Shown here one piece after another: positions 30,014 to 39,777 of a DNA stretch of 64,000 nucleotides. Both the position numbers and the translations under genes were made by a program. The DNA comes from Heyndrickxia ginsengihumi. Lineage in GTDB: Bacteria > Bacillota > Bacilli > Bacillales > Bacillaceae_C. Position 1 is the stretch's first letter, and each line of letters opens with the position of its first letter. The DNA is taken from positions 1-64,000 of the forward strand of contig NZ_JAAIWK010000007.1 in the NCBI RefSeq assembly GCF_011008565.1, in the 5' to 3' direction. The notes below the pieces were generated by a model, which saw only the letters and a program-made list of their open reading frames with translations, ran no database searches and was not told the origin of the DNA.

Positions 30014-30453
30014 CTAGTCATAGCAGCAATAGTGCGGCAGAAGCTGTGTAAGGGCGGCTATCTTTAGAACTTGCCATCGTAAATGGGTAAAACTTATTTT
30101 TGCCTATTTACGATTGCATGATTGCTTATATAGATAAGTTCTTTTGATAAGACTTTGCACGATCGCCTATTTTTTTATAAACTAAAATAGTCAATTTATA
30201 TGAGAGAAAAAATGCGAGGGGGAGGACATACTTCTAACTAGTAGATCCCTCTATTTTTAATGAACAGCCTTTTACACAATATGAAATGTCTTTTCACACA
30301 TCCCTGAGTCAATTGCTAGGGGGCATCTTTCCATCCGAATGTCAAGGAGGGCATGCTCTGTTTTTCAATTTTGGATAGACGGATAATGAATTAATAAACT
30401 ATTAACAAAGCTATTTAACATAGTGAATGAATAAGATCAAGGTGGATACCAAT
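30014..30453. other. Long acpA-rnc intergenic region with a hairpin
   Basis: About 440 nt without a convincing gene. It contains a 12-bp inverted repeat (30076-30087 against 30103-30114, one G-T pair) without a T-run, and the 16-nt word at 30402-30417 shared inverted with 19877-19892. It ends with the rnc SD. Short SD-like GGGGGAGG and AAGGAGGG runs occur, but only frames of about 13 codons follow them. Confidence 0.5.
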
Positions 30454-31197
30454 ATGAAAAAACAATATATCAATCAAAAATTGAAACAAGATGAACAATT
30501 TAAATTGTTACAGCAAAAAGTAGGTATTCAATTTAAACAAATTTCTCTGCTAAAAAAGGCATTTACACATTCATCGTTTGTAAATGAGCACCGCAAACAT
30601 ATATTTGAAGATAATGAGCGCCTTGAATTTTTAGGTGATGCGGTTTTAGAATTAACTGTTTCCCATTTTCTTTTTAAGCATTTTCCAACGATGAACGAGG
30701 GAGAAATGACTAAGTTAAGAGCGGCGATTGTGTGCGAGCCTTCTCTCGTTATATTTGCAAATGAGCTGCAATTTGGAGAGTTTATTTTACTCGGCAAAGG
30801 TGAGGAGTTAACAGGAGGAAGAACGCGGCCAGCTCTATTAGCCGATGTGTTTGAAGCTTTTATTGGAGCATTGTTTTTAGATCACGGGCTTGATACAGTT
30901 GTTTCTTTTTTAGAAAAAATAGTATTCCCGAAAATTCGAGAAGGGGCATTTTCTCATGTCATGGACTTTAAAAGTCAACTTCAAGAATATATCCAAAAAT
31001 TTTCTTCTGGTGTTTTAGAATATAAAGTATTGGATGAACGTGGTCCCGCTCATAGCCGTGAATTTGTATCACGCGTTACGTTAAACGGAAGTGAGCTCGG
31101 AATCGGCACCGGGCGTTCTAAAAAAGAAGCAGAACAACATGCGGCGCAAATCGCCCTAAATGTTTTAAAAGAAGCTTCTAATAAAGATGTACAATAG
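30454..31197 (+). CDS. rnc: Ribonuclease III
   Basis: A double-strand-specific endoribonuclease that processes rRNA, scRNA and mRNAs. The 247 residues contain the catalytic signature [14 protein letters not shown], the second acidic cluster [16 protein letters not shown], and a C-terminal dsRNA-binding domain (about 170-240: [27 protein letters not shown]). The track of open codons extends to 30427, but AAGGTGG lies 8 nt before the ATG at 30454, and the family length supports that start. It precedes smc and ftsY, as in B. subtilis. Confidence 0.95.
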   Translation: MKKQYINQKLKQDEQFKLLQQKVGIQFKQISLLKKAFTHSSFVNEHRKHIFEDNERLEFLGDAVLELTVSHFLFKHFPTMNEGEMTKLRAAIVCEPSLVIFANELQFGEFILLGKGEELTGGRTRPALLADVFEAFIGALFLDHGLDTVVSFLEKIVFPKIREGAFSHVMDFKSQLQEYIQKFSSGVLEYKVLDERGPAHSREFVSRVTLNGSELGIGTGRSKKEAEQHAAQIALNVLKEASNKDVQ

Positions 31198-31235
31198 TGT
31201 TTGTTAATTGTAGGAGAGGATTGGAGGGGAAGTGA

Positions 31236-34200
31236 TTGTTTCTCAAGCATTTAGATGTTGTAGGATTTAAATCTTTTGCTGAAAGAATATCAGTTGAATT
31301 TGTCCCTGGTGTTACAGCTGTAGTTGGGCCGAACGGCAGTGGGAAAAGTAATGTTATTGATGCTGTCCGTTGGGTACTAGGAGAACAATCTGCTAAATCA
31401 TTGCGCGGTGGCAAGATGGAAGATGTTATTTTCGCAGGCAGTGAATCGAGAAAACCATTGAATTTCGCTGAAGTAACGATCACATTAAACAATGAGGATC
31501 ATACATTACCGATTGATTATCAGGAGGTTAGTGTAACAAGGCGGGTGTATCGAACAGGTGATAGTGAATTTTTCATTAATAAACAGGCTTGCCGACTAAA
31601 GGACATCATTGATTTATTTATGGATTCCGGTTTAGGAAAAGAAGCATTTTCTATTATTGGGCAAGGTAAAGTAGACGAAATTTTAAATAGTAAAGCTGAA
31701 GAACGTCGTAAAATTTTCGAAGAAGCAGCGGGCGTTTTGAAATATAAGACGAGAAAGAAAAAAGCGGAAGTAAAATTAACTGAAACACAAGATAATTTAA
31801 ATAGAGTTAATGACATTATTTATGAACTAGAAAGTCAAGTGGAACCTCTTAAAATACAGGCCTCTATTGCTAAAGATTATTTAGAGCAAAAAGAAGAACT
31901 GAAAAATTATGAAGTTGCTGTCATGGTCCATGAGATTGAAGAATTGCATCATAACTGGGAGCAACTGCAAGAAAAAATTGAAGTAAATCGCAATTATGAA
32001 GGACAATTTGCTTCCAATATAAAAAAAGATGAAGCAAATATTGAAAAATTACGCGATCAAATGGCGGCGTTGGATGAGTCGATCAATGATTTACAAAATG
32101 TTCTTTTGACTGCAACTGAGGAACTTGAGAAGTTGGAAGGGCGTAAAGAAGTATTAAAAGAGCGAAAGAAAAATGCTCATCAAAACAAAGAGCAGCTCGA
32201 GCAAAATATAAAAGAAGCTTCTGAGAATGTTGCCCATTTAAAGGAGCAGAAAGAACGTATTGAAAAGGAATTAGCAGACAATGAAGCTGCGGCTGTCATC
32301 CTTAAGGAAGAATTGAAGGAAAAAACGGAAAGATTATCGCAATTTAATATTGATATCGATGAGAAGATAGATTCTTTAAAAAGTGACTACATTGAACTGT
32401 TAAACGAGCAAGCAACTGGTAAAAATGAAAAGCATTATTTGGAACAACAATTGCAACAACATGTTCAACGAATTCAAAAATTAAATGAAGATAATCAAAA
32501 GTATGTTGATGATAGGAAAAGGATTCAACATGAGAAAGAACAAATGGCGGCATCCTTAAAGCAAATTGGAGCAGAAATTGAACAACAAGTAGTTGAGTTT
32601 CGTGATGAACAACGTCATTTAGAATCGCTCAAAAATCAGTATCAAAAACAACAATCTACTTTATATCAAGCATATCAAATCGTGCAAAAAGCGAAATCTC
32701 GTAAAGAAACTTTAGAAGAGATGGAGGAAGACTACACTGGATTTTATCAAGGTGTAAGAGAAGTATTAAAAGCACGAAATACGAAATTAGAAGGTATTGA
32801 AGGTGCGGTTGCGGAGTTAATCCAAGTATCTAAATCATATGAGAAAGCAATTGAAATTGCTCTTGGCGGGGCTATGCAGCACATTGTTGTACAGTCAGAA
32901 CTTTATGGCAGAAAAGCTATTGAATTTTTGAAAAAAAATCGATATGGCCGTGCAACCTTTTTACCATTAAACGTTATTAAGCCAAAAACGGTTCCAAGTA
33001 ATCAATTAAATCTTATTCGTTCACATACTGCTTTTATTGGTGTAGCAAGTGATTTAGTAGATGTTCCAGAAACGTATCGTTCCATCATTGGCAATTTGTT
33101 AGGAAATGTAATTGTTGCTCAAGATCTACAAGGGGCCAATGAGATTGCTAAAGCACTGCAATATCGTTACCGCCTTGTTACTCTTGAAGGAGATGTTGTG
33201 AGTCCTGGTGGTGCAATGACAGGTGGAGCGACAAAACAAGGGAATGTTTCATTGTTGAGCCGTAAAGGTGAACTTGAAGACTTAAAAGAAAAACTCATTG
33301 TCATGGAAGAGAAAACCGTCGCTCTTGAGGAAACGGTAAAATCTTTAAAACGCAAAGTTGCGGAGGAAGAGGAAAAACTCGAGCAGCTCCGGATGTACGG
33401 AGAGCAGCTCCGTCTGCAAGAACAAAATCAACAATCAGAATTAAAAAGAATTGAACTTGAAGAGAAAAACTTGAATGATCGTCTGATGCTATATGATATG
33501 GAAAAATCTGAATCAGAAGCACAGATTGAAACGATTCATAAACGGATTGATGAGATTAACGCGCTCCTTGCTTCTAGTATGGAACAAAGCAAACAACTTG
33601 AACTGGAAATTCAGTCGCTTACATCAAAAAAACAAGATGATACAACATCAAAGGCTCAATTACAAGATGAATTAAGCGACTTGAAGGCGAAACTAGCTGT
33701 TAAACATGAGCAAGTATCTAGAACTCGCGATGAATTAGAAAGAACAAGCCAATCGTTAGAAGAGTGGTTAGCGCGAAAACATCATTTTGAGGATCAATTT
33801 CATTTTCTTGTTAATGAGGTCAGCAATAATCATACAACAGAAGAAGAGCTGGCAATTGCTGCAGAGAAAAAATTAATAGATAAACAGGATACTGTATCAT
33901 TAATTTCAATGCGTCGTGAAGAAAGACTGCAATTACAAGCAAAGTTGGAAGATTTGGAATTGAATCTTAGAGAACTGCAACGCCAGCAAAAAGGTGTACT
34001 TGAAGCAATTCAAGATCAAGAAGTAAAATTAAACCGCCTTGATGTTGAGCTTGAAAACCGTCTAAATCGATTGCGAGAAGAATATACCTTGTCGTTTGAG
34101 GCAGCTAAATTGGAATATACTTTGTCTATGCCGATTGAAGAAGCCCGGAAAAAAGTAAAACTCATTAAACTGTCAATTGATGAGCTTGGTACAGTAAATC

Positions 34201-34820
34201 TTGGTGCAATCGAAGAATATGAGCGTGTTGCTGAACGCTATCAATTTTTAAAAGAACAGCAGACGGATTTAGCTGAAGCAAAAGAAACACTTGTGCAAAT
34301 TATTGATGAAATGGATGAAGAAATGGTTCGCCGTTTTGATGAAACATTCCGAGCGATCAGAGCAGAATTCAATCCTACATTTGCGGAATTATTTGGCGGT
34401 GGTCAAGCAGATTTGAAATTAACAGAACCTAAAGACTTATTAAATACGGGAGTAGAAATTGTTGCTCAGCCACCTGGTAAAAAATTACAAAATTTAGGGC
34501 TCCTTTCTGGAGGAGAACGGGCTTTAACAGCGATTGCTTTATTATTTGCCATCTTAAGGGTTCGTCCAGTCCCATTTTGTATTTTAGATGAAGTTGAAGC
34601 AGCACTTGATGAAGCAAATGTTTTCCGTTTCAGCAAATATTTGAAGCAATTCAGTCAAGATACGCAATTTATAGTCATTACACATCGAAAAGGGACGATG
34701 GAGGAAGCGGACGTACTTTACGGTGTTACAATGCAGGAATCCGGTGTTTCCAAGCTTGTTTCTGTCCGTTTAGAAGAGTCTGATCATTTAGTCGGGCAGG
34801 CAAGATATGATTATGAATGA
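31236..34820 (+). CDS. smc: Chromosome segregation SMC ATPase
   Basis: A condensin-like ATPase that loads at parS via ParB and organises and segregates chromosomes with ScpAB. The 1194 residues comprise an N-terminal head with Walker A VGPNGSGKSN, two long heptad-rich coiled coils (about 165-500 and 680-1015), a central hinge (about 510-670, with GGAMTGG-type loops), and a C-terminal head with LSGGERALTA and Walker B CILDEVEAALDEAN. It starts with TTG at 31236 after GGAGGGGAAG, matching the family MFLKxLDVVGFKSF. ftsY follows after a short gap. Confidence 0.97.
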   Translation: MFLKHLDVVGFKSFAERISVEFVPGVTAVVGPNGSGKSNVIDAVRWVLGEQSAKSLRGGKMEDVIFAGSESRKPLNFAEVTITLNNEDHTLPIDYQEVSVTRRVYRTGDSEFFINKQACRLKDIIDLFMDSGLGKEAFSIIGQGKVDEILNSKAEERRKIFEEAAGVLKYKTRKKKAEVKLTETQDNLNRVNDIIYELESQVEPLKIQASIAKDYLEQKEELKNYEVAVMVHEIEELHHNWEQLQEKIEVNRNYEGQFASNIKKDEANIEKLRDQMAALDESINDLQNVLLTATEELEKLEGRKEVLKERKKNAHQNKEQLEQNIKEASENVAHLKEQKERIEKELADNEAAAVILKEELKEKTERLSQFNIDIDEKIDSLKSDYIELLNEQATGKNEKHYLEQQLQQHVQRIQKLNEDNQKYVDDRKRIQHEKEQMAASLKQIGAEIEQQVVEFRDEQRHLESLKNQYQKQQSTLYQAYQIVQKAKSRKETLEEMEEDYTGFYQGVREVLKARNTKLEGIEGAVAELIQVSKSYEKAIEIALGGAMQHIVVQSELYGRKAIEFLKKNRYGRATFLPLNVIKPKTVPSNQLNLIRSHTAFIGVASDLVDVPETYRSIIGNLLGNVIVAQDLQGANEIAKALQYRYRLVTLEGDVVSPGGAMTGGATKQGNVSLLSRKGELEDLKEKLIVMEEKTVALEETVKSLKRKVAEEEEKLEQLRMYGEQLRLQEQNQQSELKRIELEEKNLNDRLMLYDMEKSESEAQIETIHKRIDEINALLASSMEQSKQLELEIQSLTSKKQDDTTSKAQLQDELSDLKAKLAVKHEQVSRTRDELERTSQSLEEWLARKHHFEDQFHFLVNEVSNNHTTEEELAIAAEKKLIDKQDTVSLISMRREERLQLQAKLEDLELNLRELQRQQKGVLEAIQDQEVKLNRLDVELENRLNRLREEYTLSFEAAKLEYTLSMPIEEARKKVKLIKLSIDELGTVNLGAIEEYERVAERYQFLKEQQTDLAEAKETLVQIIDEMDEEMVRRFDETFRAIRAEFNPTFAELFGGGQADLKLTEPKDLLNTGVEIVAQPPGKKLQNLGLLSGGERALTAIALLFAILRVRPVPFCILDEVEAALDEANVFRFSKYLKQFSQDTQFIVITHRKGTMEEADVLYGVTMQESGVSKLVSVRLEESDHLVGQARYDYE

Positions 34821-34847
34821 ATACAGAAAAAGGAAGTGACGAAAGAG

Positions 34848-35846
34848 ATGAGTTTTTTTAAAAAATTAAAAGAAAAGTTTACACAGTCAACTGATTCGGT
34901 AACGGATAAATTTAAAAGCGGATTAACGAAAACGAGAACGAACTTTGCTAACAAAGTAAATGATCTAGTTGCACGCTATCGAAAAATAGATGAAGATTTC
35001 TTTGAGGAGCTTGAGGAAATTTTAATTCAAGCCGATGTTGGCTTTCAAACAGTAATGGAACTGATTGATGAATTAAAAATGGAAGTGAAACGAAGAAATA
35101 TTCAAGACCCTGCTGAAGTACAATCAGTTATATCTGAAAAACTCGTTGAAATTTATTCTTCTAAAGACGATGCTCCTAATACACTGAACATTCAAGAGGG
35201 GGCATTAACAGTCATTTTATTTGTTGGTGTGAATGGTGTTGGAAAAACAACAACAATTGGAAAACTAGCTCACAAATTTAACAGTGAAGGTAAGAAAGTA
35301 ATTATGGCGGCGGGTGACACTTTCCGTGCAGGTGCGATTGAACAGCTTGAGGTATGGGGGGAAAGAGTTGGCGTGGAAGTAATTAAACAAGGAGAAGGCT
35401 CTGACCCAGCAGCTGTTATGTTCGATGCGATTCAGGCAGCAAAAGCAAGAAAGGCAGATATTCTTCTTTGTGATACGGCAGGCCGATTACAAAATAAAGT
35501 AAATCTCATGAAGGAGCTAGAAAAGGTTAAACGTGTCATTGAAAGAGAGATTCCTGGTGCACCGCATGAAGTGTTACTAGTCTTGGATGCAACAACAGGG
35601 CAAAATGCAATGATTCAAGCAAAAACATTCCAAGAGGCTACAAATGTTTCCGGTATTGTCCTTACAAAGCTGGATGGCACTGCAAAAGGCGGAATCGTCC
35701 TTGCTATTCGCAATGAGCTACATATTCCAGTGAAATTTGTCGGCCTTGGAGAACAAATGGATGATTTACAACCATTTGATGCTGAAAAATACGTTTATGG
35801 ATTATTTTCCGAGCTCATCGAAAAAAGTGATGAGGAGGAGTCTTAA
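34848..35846 (+). CDS. ftsY: Signal recognition particle receptor FtsY
   Basis: The SRP receptor GTPase that docks ribosome-SRP complexes at the membrane for co-translational insertion. The 332 residues have a short, basic N-terminal region (MSFFKKLKEKF) rather than a long acidic A domain, followed by the NG domain: GVNGVGKTTTIGKLA (G1), DTFRAGA, DTAGRLQNK (G3), TKLDGTAKGG (G4) and GLGEQMDDLQPF. A GTG at 34836 is in frame upstream; the ATG at 34848 matches the family. Two repeats then separate it from ylxM-ffh. Confidence 0.96.
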   Translation: MSFFKKLKEKFTQSTDSVTDKFKSGLTKTRTNFANKVNDLVARYRKIDEDFFEELEEILIQADVGFQTVMELIDELKMEVKRRNIQDPAEVQSVISEKLVEIYSSKDDAPNTLNIQEGALTVILFVGVNGVGKTTTIGKLAHKFNSEGKKVIMAAGDTFRAGAIEQLEVWGERVGVEVIKQGEGSDPAAVMFDAIQAAKARKADILLCDTAGRLQNKVNLMKELEKVKRVIEREIPGAPHEVLLVLDATTGQNAMIQAKTFQEATNVSGIVLTKLDGTAKGGIVLAIRNELHIPVKFVGLGEQMDDLQPFDAEKYVYGLFSELIEKSDEEES

Positions 35847-35877
35847 TGAAAGGCTCTTTTCTAAAAGGTTGCTATTT

Positions 35878-36045
35878 TTAAAGGTTGATTGGAGTGAAAG
35901 GTGCGAGACTTCTGCGGGAATAGCGGAATCGATGAAACCCCACAGGCGTGCAGCGCCAAGAAGGCTCAGCATCCGCCCGCGGAAAGCGAGCACCCTGAAG
36001 CGGAAATCAACTCCTTTTTTGATAAAAACAAAGTTTATGAAAATA
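35878..36045 (+). repeat. Dispersed structured intergenic repeat, family 2, copy 3
   Basis: The best-preserved copy. It has an imperfect long inverted organisation: GATTGGAGTGAAAGGTGCGAG...CTGCGGG on the left faces CCGCGGAAAGCGAGCACC...GAAATCAACTCC on the right. The tail TTTTTTGATAAAAACAAAG and GTTTATGAAAATAGCC is shared with the copy at 19998-20155. RNA from it could fold strongly. The ORF that crosses it is not coding. Confidence 0.75.
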
Positions 36046-36079
36046 GCCTAAGGAAAAACAAAACAATGAGTTATGATCA

Positions 36080-36225
36080 ATGAGGCTGGGGTAAAACTCG
36101 AAAGTGTTAGCTAAAGACAAACATTGCACAATCCCGCTCCGGAAATAGACATAGACCTCTGCGGGAGGATGGACATCGGTGAGAACCCGTTAGTGCATGT
36201 ATTTTTGTTCCAACCTCATTTAGTG
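36080..36225 (+). repeat. Dispersed intergenic repeat, family 1, copy 2, with terminal inverted repeats
   Basis: Starts AATGAGGCTGGGG and ends TTCCAACCTCATTT, giving imperfect terminal inverted repeats of about 13 nt. The internal sequence matches the reverse complement of 98-214. The structure resembles a small non-autonomous element, but no target-site duplication is obvious. It lies directly after the family-2 copy in the ftsY-ylxM gap. Confidence 0.7.
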
Positions 36226-36233
36226 TAATCGTC

Positions 36234-36262
36234 TTGACAAATAAATGAAACCTATGTATTCT
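36234..36262 (+). promoter_or_regulatory. Sigma-A promoter of ylxM-ffh
   Basis: A perfect -35 TTGACA (36234-36239), a 17-nt spacer, and -10 TATTCT (36257-36262). It lies between the repeat and ylxM, so the SRP genes here need not depend on smc-ftsY transcription. Confidence 0.8.
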
Positions 36263-36300
36263 TACAAATGTAAAGGATTTTCACTTAACAGGGGGCTGTG

Positions 36301-36633
36301 ATGATGCTAGAGAAAACAACGAGAATCAATTATTTATATGATTTTTATCAATCGTTGTTAACTCCAAAACAGAGAAGCTATATGTCCCTTTATTATTTAG
36401 ATGACTTTTCGCTTGGAGAAATTGCGGAAGAATTTGGTGTTAGTCGCCAAGCCGTGTATGATAATATTAAACGCACAGAACAAATGCTTGAAGAGTATGA
36501 GCAAAAACTGCTCTTATTTCAAAAATTCCAAGAACGTTCAACGATATTTAAACAAATTCGAAAGATCCTTGATAAACAAGATTCAAATCAAGAATTAACA
36601 TCTTTAATTGAAACCCTTGAAAAATTAGATTAG
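36301..36633 (+). CDS. ylxM: SRP-associated helix-turn-helix protein YlxM
   Basis: A small DNA-binding-like protein (UPF0122 family). In streptococci the homologue binds SRP components and stimulates GTPase activity; in Bacillus its role is less certain. The 110 residues have a sigma-70 region 4-like [23 protein letters not shown] and [12 protein letters not shown], then a coiled C-terminus. GTG, ATG and ATG codons lie at 36298, 36301 and 36304; GGGGG before 36301 and the family alignment favour the first ATG. ffh follows after 12 nt. Confidence 0.92.
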   Translation: MMLEKTTRINYLYDFYQSLLTPKQRSYMSLYYLDDFSLGEIAEEFGVSRQAVYDNIKRTEQMLEEYEQKLLLFQKFQERSTIFKQIRKILDKQDSNQELTSLIETLEKLD

Positions 36634-36645
36634 GAGGCGACAAAT

Positions 36646-37989
36646 ATGGCATTTGAAGGACTCGCCGACCGTTTACAAGGAACGTTGCAAAAGATACGTG
36701 GAAAAGGAAAAGTATCTGAAAGCGATGTAAAAGAAATGATGCGTGAAGTACGCCTTGCTTTACTTGAGGCAGACGTTAATTTTAAAGTTGTAAAAGATTT
36801 TATTAAAAAAGTTAGTGAGCGTGCTGTTGGCCAAGAAGTTATGAAAAGTTTAACTCCTGGACAACAGGTTATTAAAGTTGTTCAAGAAGAGTTAACTAAT
36901 TTAATGGGTGGGGAGCAAAGTCAAATTGCTGTCGCTAAACGTCCGCCAACAGTAATCATGATGGTCGGTTTGCAAGGTGCAGGGAAGACAACAACAACCG
37001 GTAAACTTGCAAATTTATTGCGGAAGAAATATAACCGTAACCCATTGCTCGTTGCTGCAGATATTTATCGCCCTGCTGCAATTAAACAATTGGAGACGCT
37101 TGGAAAACAGTTAAGTATGCCTGTTTTTTCCTTAGGGGATCAAGTAAGTCCAGTGAAAATTGCAGAAGAAGCGATAAAAAAAGCGAAGGAAGATCATCTA
37201 GACTATGTGATTATTGATACTGCCGGTCGACTTCATATTGATGAAAAATTAATGGATGAATTAAAAGAAATTAAAGCATTAGCAAATCCAGATGAAATTT
37301 TTCTCGTTGTCGATGCAATGACTGGTCAGGACGCGGTGAATGTTGCACAAAGCTTTAATGAACAGTTAGGTATAACAGGCGTCGTTTTAACAAAACTCGA
37401 TGGCGATACTCGTGGCGGTGCTGCCTTATCTATTCGGGCGGTGACTGAAAAGCCAATTAAATTCGCCGGTATGGGTGAAAAATTGGATGCACTGGAACCG
37501 TTCCATCCAGAGCGTATGGCTTCACGTATTCTCGGAATGGGTGATGTGCTTTCTCTTATTGAAAAGGCACAGGCAACTGTTGATGAAGAAAAAGCAAAAG
37601 AACTAGAAAAGAAAATGCGTGATATGTCTTTCACGCTTGATGACTTTTTAGAACAGCTTGGACAGGTACGTAAAATGGGCCCTATAAATGAGCTTATTAA
37701 AATGATACCTGGTGCTAACCGGATTAAAGGTATGGATAATTTACAAGTTGATGAGAAGCAGATTACCCATGTAGAAGCGATTATTCAATCGATGACAAAA
37801 GCTGAAAAAGTGCAGCCTGAAATCATTAATGCTGGCCGGAAAAAGAGAATTGCAAAAGGGAGCGGTACTTCTGTACAAGAGGTAAATCGTCTCTTAAAAC
37901 AATTTGAAGAAATGAAGAAAATGATGAAACAAATGACTAATTTTCAGCAAAAAGGGAAAAAACGGGGCTTTAAGTTCCCATTTATGTAA
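36646..37989 (+). CDS. ffh: Signal recognition particle protein Ffh
   Basis: The SRP54 GTPase that binds signal sequences and the 4.5S-type scRNA. The 447 residues contain an N domain (1-90), a G domain (GLQGAGKTTTTGKLA, DTAGRLHIDEKLM, TKLDGDTRGG, GMGEKLDALEPF) and a Met-rich M domain (about 300-432: MKKMMKQMTNF) containing the RNA-binding IAKGSGTSVQEVNRLLKQF. It ends with a short basic tail. The SD AGGAGGCG is well placed. rpsP follows about 95 nt downstream. Confidence 0.97.
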   Translation: MAFEGLADRLQGTLQKIRGKGKVSESDVKEMMREVRLALLEADVNFKVVKDFIKKVSERAVGQEVMKSLTPGQQVIKVVQEELTNLMGGEQSQIAVAKRPPTVIMMVGLQGAGKTTTTGKLANLLRKKYNRNPLLVAADIYRPAAIKQLETLGKQLSMPVFSLGDQVSPVKIAEEAIKKAKEDHLDYVIIDTAGRLHIDEKLMDELKEIKALANPDEIFLVVDAMTGQDAVNVAQSFNEQLGITGVVLTKLDGDTRGGAALSIRAVTEKPIKFAGMGEKLDALEPFHPERMASRILGMGDVLSLIEKAQATVDEEKAKELEKKMRDMSFTLDDFLEQLGQVRKMGPINELIKMIPGANRIKGMDNLQVDEKQITHVEAIIQSMTKAEKVQPEIINAGRKKRIAKGSGTSVQEVNRLLKQFEEMKKMMKQMTNFQQKGKKRGFKFPFM

Positions 37990-38047
37990 CTTTTTTTATG
38001 TGTTAAGAAAAAACACTTTACACCATAATGTTTTTTTGGTAATATAA

Positions 38048-38356
<309 letters not shown>

Positions 38357-38367
38357 ATCGTCACAAG

Positions 38368-38598
38368 ATGGAAGAACTTATTTTAGCGATCGTTAAGCCT
38401 TTAGTAGATCATCCTGAAGATGTGAAGGTTGAGCAAAAAGAGGATCATGATGTACTTCAATTGAATCTTTATGTTCATCCAAATGATATCGGAAAGGTGA
38501 TTGGTAAAAAAGGGCGTGTTGCTAAAGCGATTCGAACTGTTGTCTATGCAGCAGGTGCAAATCAACATAAAAAGATTCATTTAGAAATTGTCGACTAA
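38368..38598 (+). CDS. khpA: KH-domain RNA-binding protein KhpA (YlqC)
   Basis: A small RNA-binding protein that, with KhpB/Jag, affects cell-wall synthesis and RNA metabolism in Firmicutes. The 76 residues carry a single KH domain with the GxxG loop in KVIGKKGRVAKAIRT and a terminal LEIVD. The SD is weak, which may imply coupling with rpsP. The position between rpsP and ylqD/rimM is conserved. A strong terminator follows. Confidence 0.93.
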   Translation: MEELILAIVKPLVDHPEDVKVEQKEDHDVLQLNLYVHPNDIGKVIGKKGRVAKAIRTVVYAAGANQHKKIHLEIVD

Positions 38599-38627
38599 CA
38601 ACATAAATAACGTTGTTTGCGGCATAG

Positions 38628-38658
38628 TAAAAAAGGGAGGATCATACCTCCCTTTTTA
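38628..38658 (+). terminator. Terminator of rpsP-khpA
   Basis: TAAAAAAGGGAGG and CCTCCCTTTTTA form a near-perfect 12-bp stem with a 6-nt loop, with A- and T-tracts that could work in either direction. Confidence 0.85.
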
Positions 38659-38683
38659 CATATCATCATTTCTTTTTAAAGAG

Positions 38684-38780
38684 CTTTGTTAAATGACTCT
38701 GTCTATTTTAAAATTTAAAATGCAATCAGCAGTAACTGAAATCTCATTGTATGCTGGCTGAAAAGAACAATTTAACAAAG
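38684..38780. repeat. Small element bounded by 11-bp inverted repeats
   Basis: CTTTGTTAAAT (38684-38694) and ATTTAACAAAG (38770-38780) are exact inverted repeats enclosing about 75 nt of A/T-rich sequence in the khpA-ylqD gap. The same TTTGTTAA word occurs near 19885 and, inverted, near 30404. Its nature is unknown. Confidence 0.45.
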
Positions 38781-38860
38781 AAAGACGGCATGATTACATA
38801 AATCCTTCATTTCATCCATTTTTAAAAGGGAAAACTGGATAAAGGAGGTATTGGATAAAA

Positions 38861-39253
38861 TTGAAGATACTACAAACGGTTACAGTCAAACAAATTTTAA
38901 CAGAAACAAGTAAAAATGACTTATTACAAAAATATCATCAAAAGAAATTGCAATTACAAAAAGAATGTGAACAATTGCGGTTTGAATCAAAAAAACTTGA
39001 GAAAGCAAAGAAGTTTTCTGGAACAAGTTTAAAAATTCATTTTGATAAAGAAATTAGTAGTAGACAAGAAAAAATTAAACTTGTTGACTTTCAAATAGAA
39101 CAGCTGAATATTTTGCCGATTGGAACTGAGTTGAAGGAAAAAGAAGTGCAAGCGATACTCGATGTTCAAGTTGGAGATGATTGGAATTCGATTACTCAAG
39201 AAAAAATTATTATTATAAAAGATGGAATCATCTCAGAAATACGTGAGAGGTGA
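38861..39253 (+). CDS. ylqD: YlqD family protein, function unknown
   Basis: A conserved Firmicutes protein of unknown function encoded between khpA and rimM. The 130 residues are predominantly charged helix with heptad-like coiled coil (about 20-95: [20 protein letters not shown]), then a small domain with [14 protein letters not shown] and VGDDW. It must start with TTG at 38861 ([10 protein letters not shown]); the SD AAAGGAGG is 12 nt away, an unusually long spacing, and no in-frame alternative is nearer. rimM overlaps its stop codon. Confidence 0.88.
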   Translation: MKILQTVTVKQILTETSKNDLLQKYHQKKLQLQKECEQLRFESKKLEKAKKFSGTSLKIHFDKEISSRQEKIKLVDFQIEQLNILPIGTELKEKEVQAILDVQVGDDWNSITQEKIIIIKDGIISEIRER

Positions 39254-39258
39254 ATAGA

Positions 39259-39777
39259 ATGGAACAATGGTTTAATGTTGGGAAGATCGTCAATACACAT
39301 GGTATTGAAGGAGAAGTAAGAGTGATCTCAAAAACAGATTTTCGCGAAGAACGTTATCAAGTAGGAAATCACTTATACTTGTTTTTAGCAAATGAAAAAG
39401 AGCCGATTCAATTAACAATTAAAAGTTATCGGACTCATAAACAATTTGATCTACTAAGTTTTGAAGGATATAACAGTATTAATGATGTAGAGAAATGGAA
39501 AAATGGGCTATTAAAAGTTTCAAAAGATCAGTTAGGTGATTTAGAGGAAAATGAATTTTACTTTCATGAGATTGTTGGCTGCACCGTATTTACAACTGAT
39601 CTAGAAAAAATCGGGATTGTGAAAGAAATATTAACACCAGGTGCTAATGATGTTTGGGTTGTCAAAGGTGATCATAATAAGGAATATTTAATTCCTTATA
39701 TTGAGGACGTTGTAAAAGACGTGAATATTGATGAGAAAAAGATCATTATTGAGCCAATGGAAGGTTTGTTGTCATGA
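39259..39777 (+). CDS. rimM: 16S rRNA processing protein RimM
   Basis: A 30S assembly factor that binds S19 and matures the head domain. The 172 residues have an N-terminal RimM barrel ([24 protein letters not shown]-like REERY) and a C-terminal PRC barrel ([35 protein letters not shown]). An in-frame GTG at 39250 overlaps the ylqD stop codon, but the SD GAGAGGTG suits the ATG at 39259. It overlaps trmD by 4 nt. Confidence 0.96.
   Translation: MEQWFNVGKIVNTHGIEGEVRVISKTDFREERYQVGNHLYLFLANEKEPIQLTIKSYRTHKQFDLLSFEGYNSINDVEKWKNGLLKVSKDQLGDLEENEFYFHEIVGCTVFTTDLEKIGIVKEILTPGANDVWVVKGDHNKEYLIPYIEDVVKDVNIDEKKIIIEPMEGLLS

Noticed and set aside
30330-30395. AAGGAGGGC followed by ATG in the acpA-rnc gap
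   Set aside because: The SD touches the ATG (about 2 nt spacing) and the frame ends after about 13 codons.
35901-36083. 60-codon plus-strand frame, and 35737-36051 in another phase
   Set aside because: Both traverse the family-2 repeat downstream of ftsY. They lack an SD and any recognisable protein.
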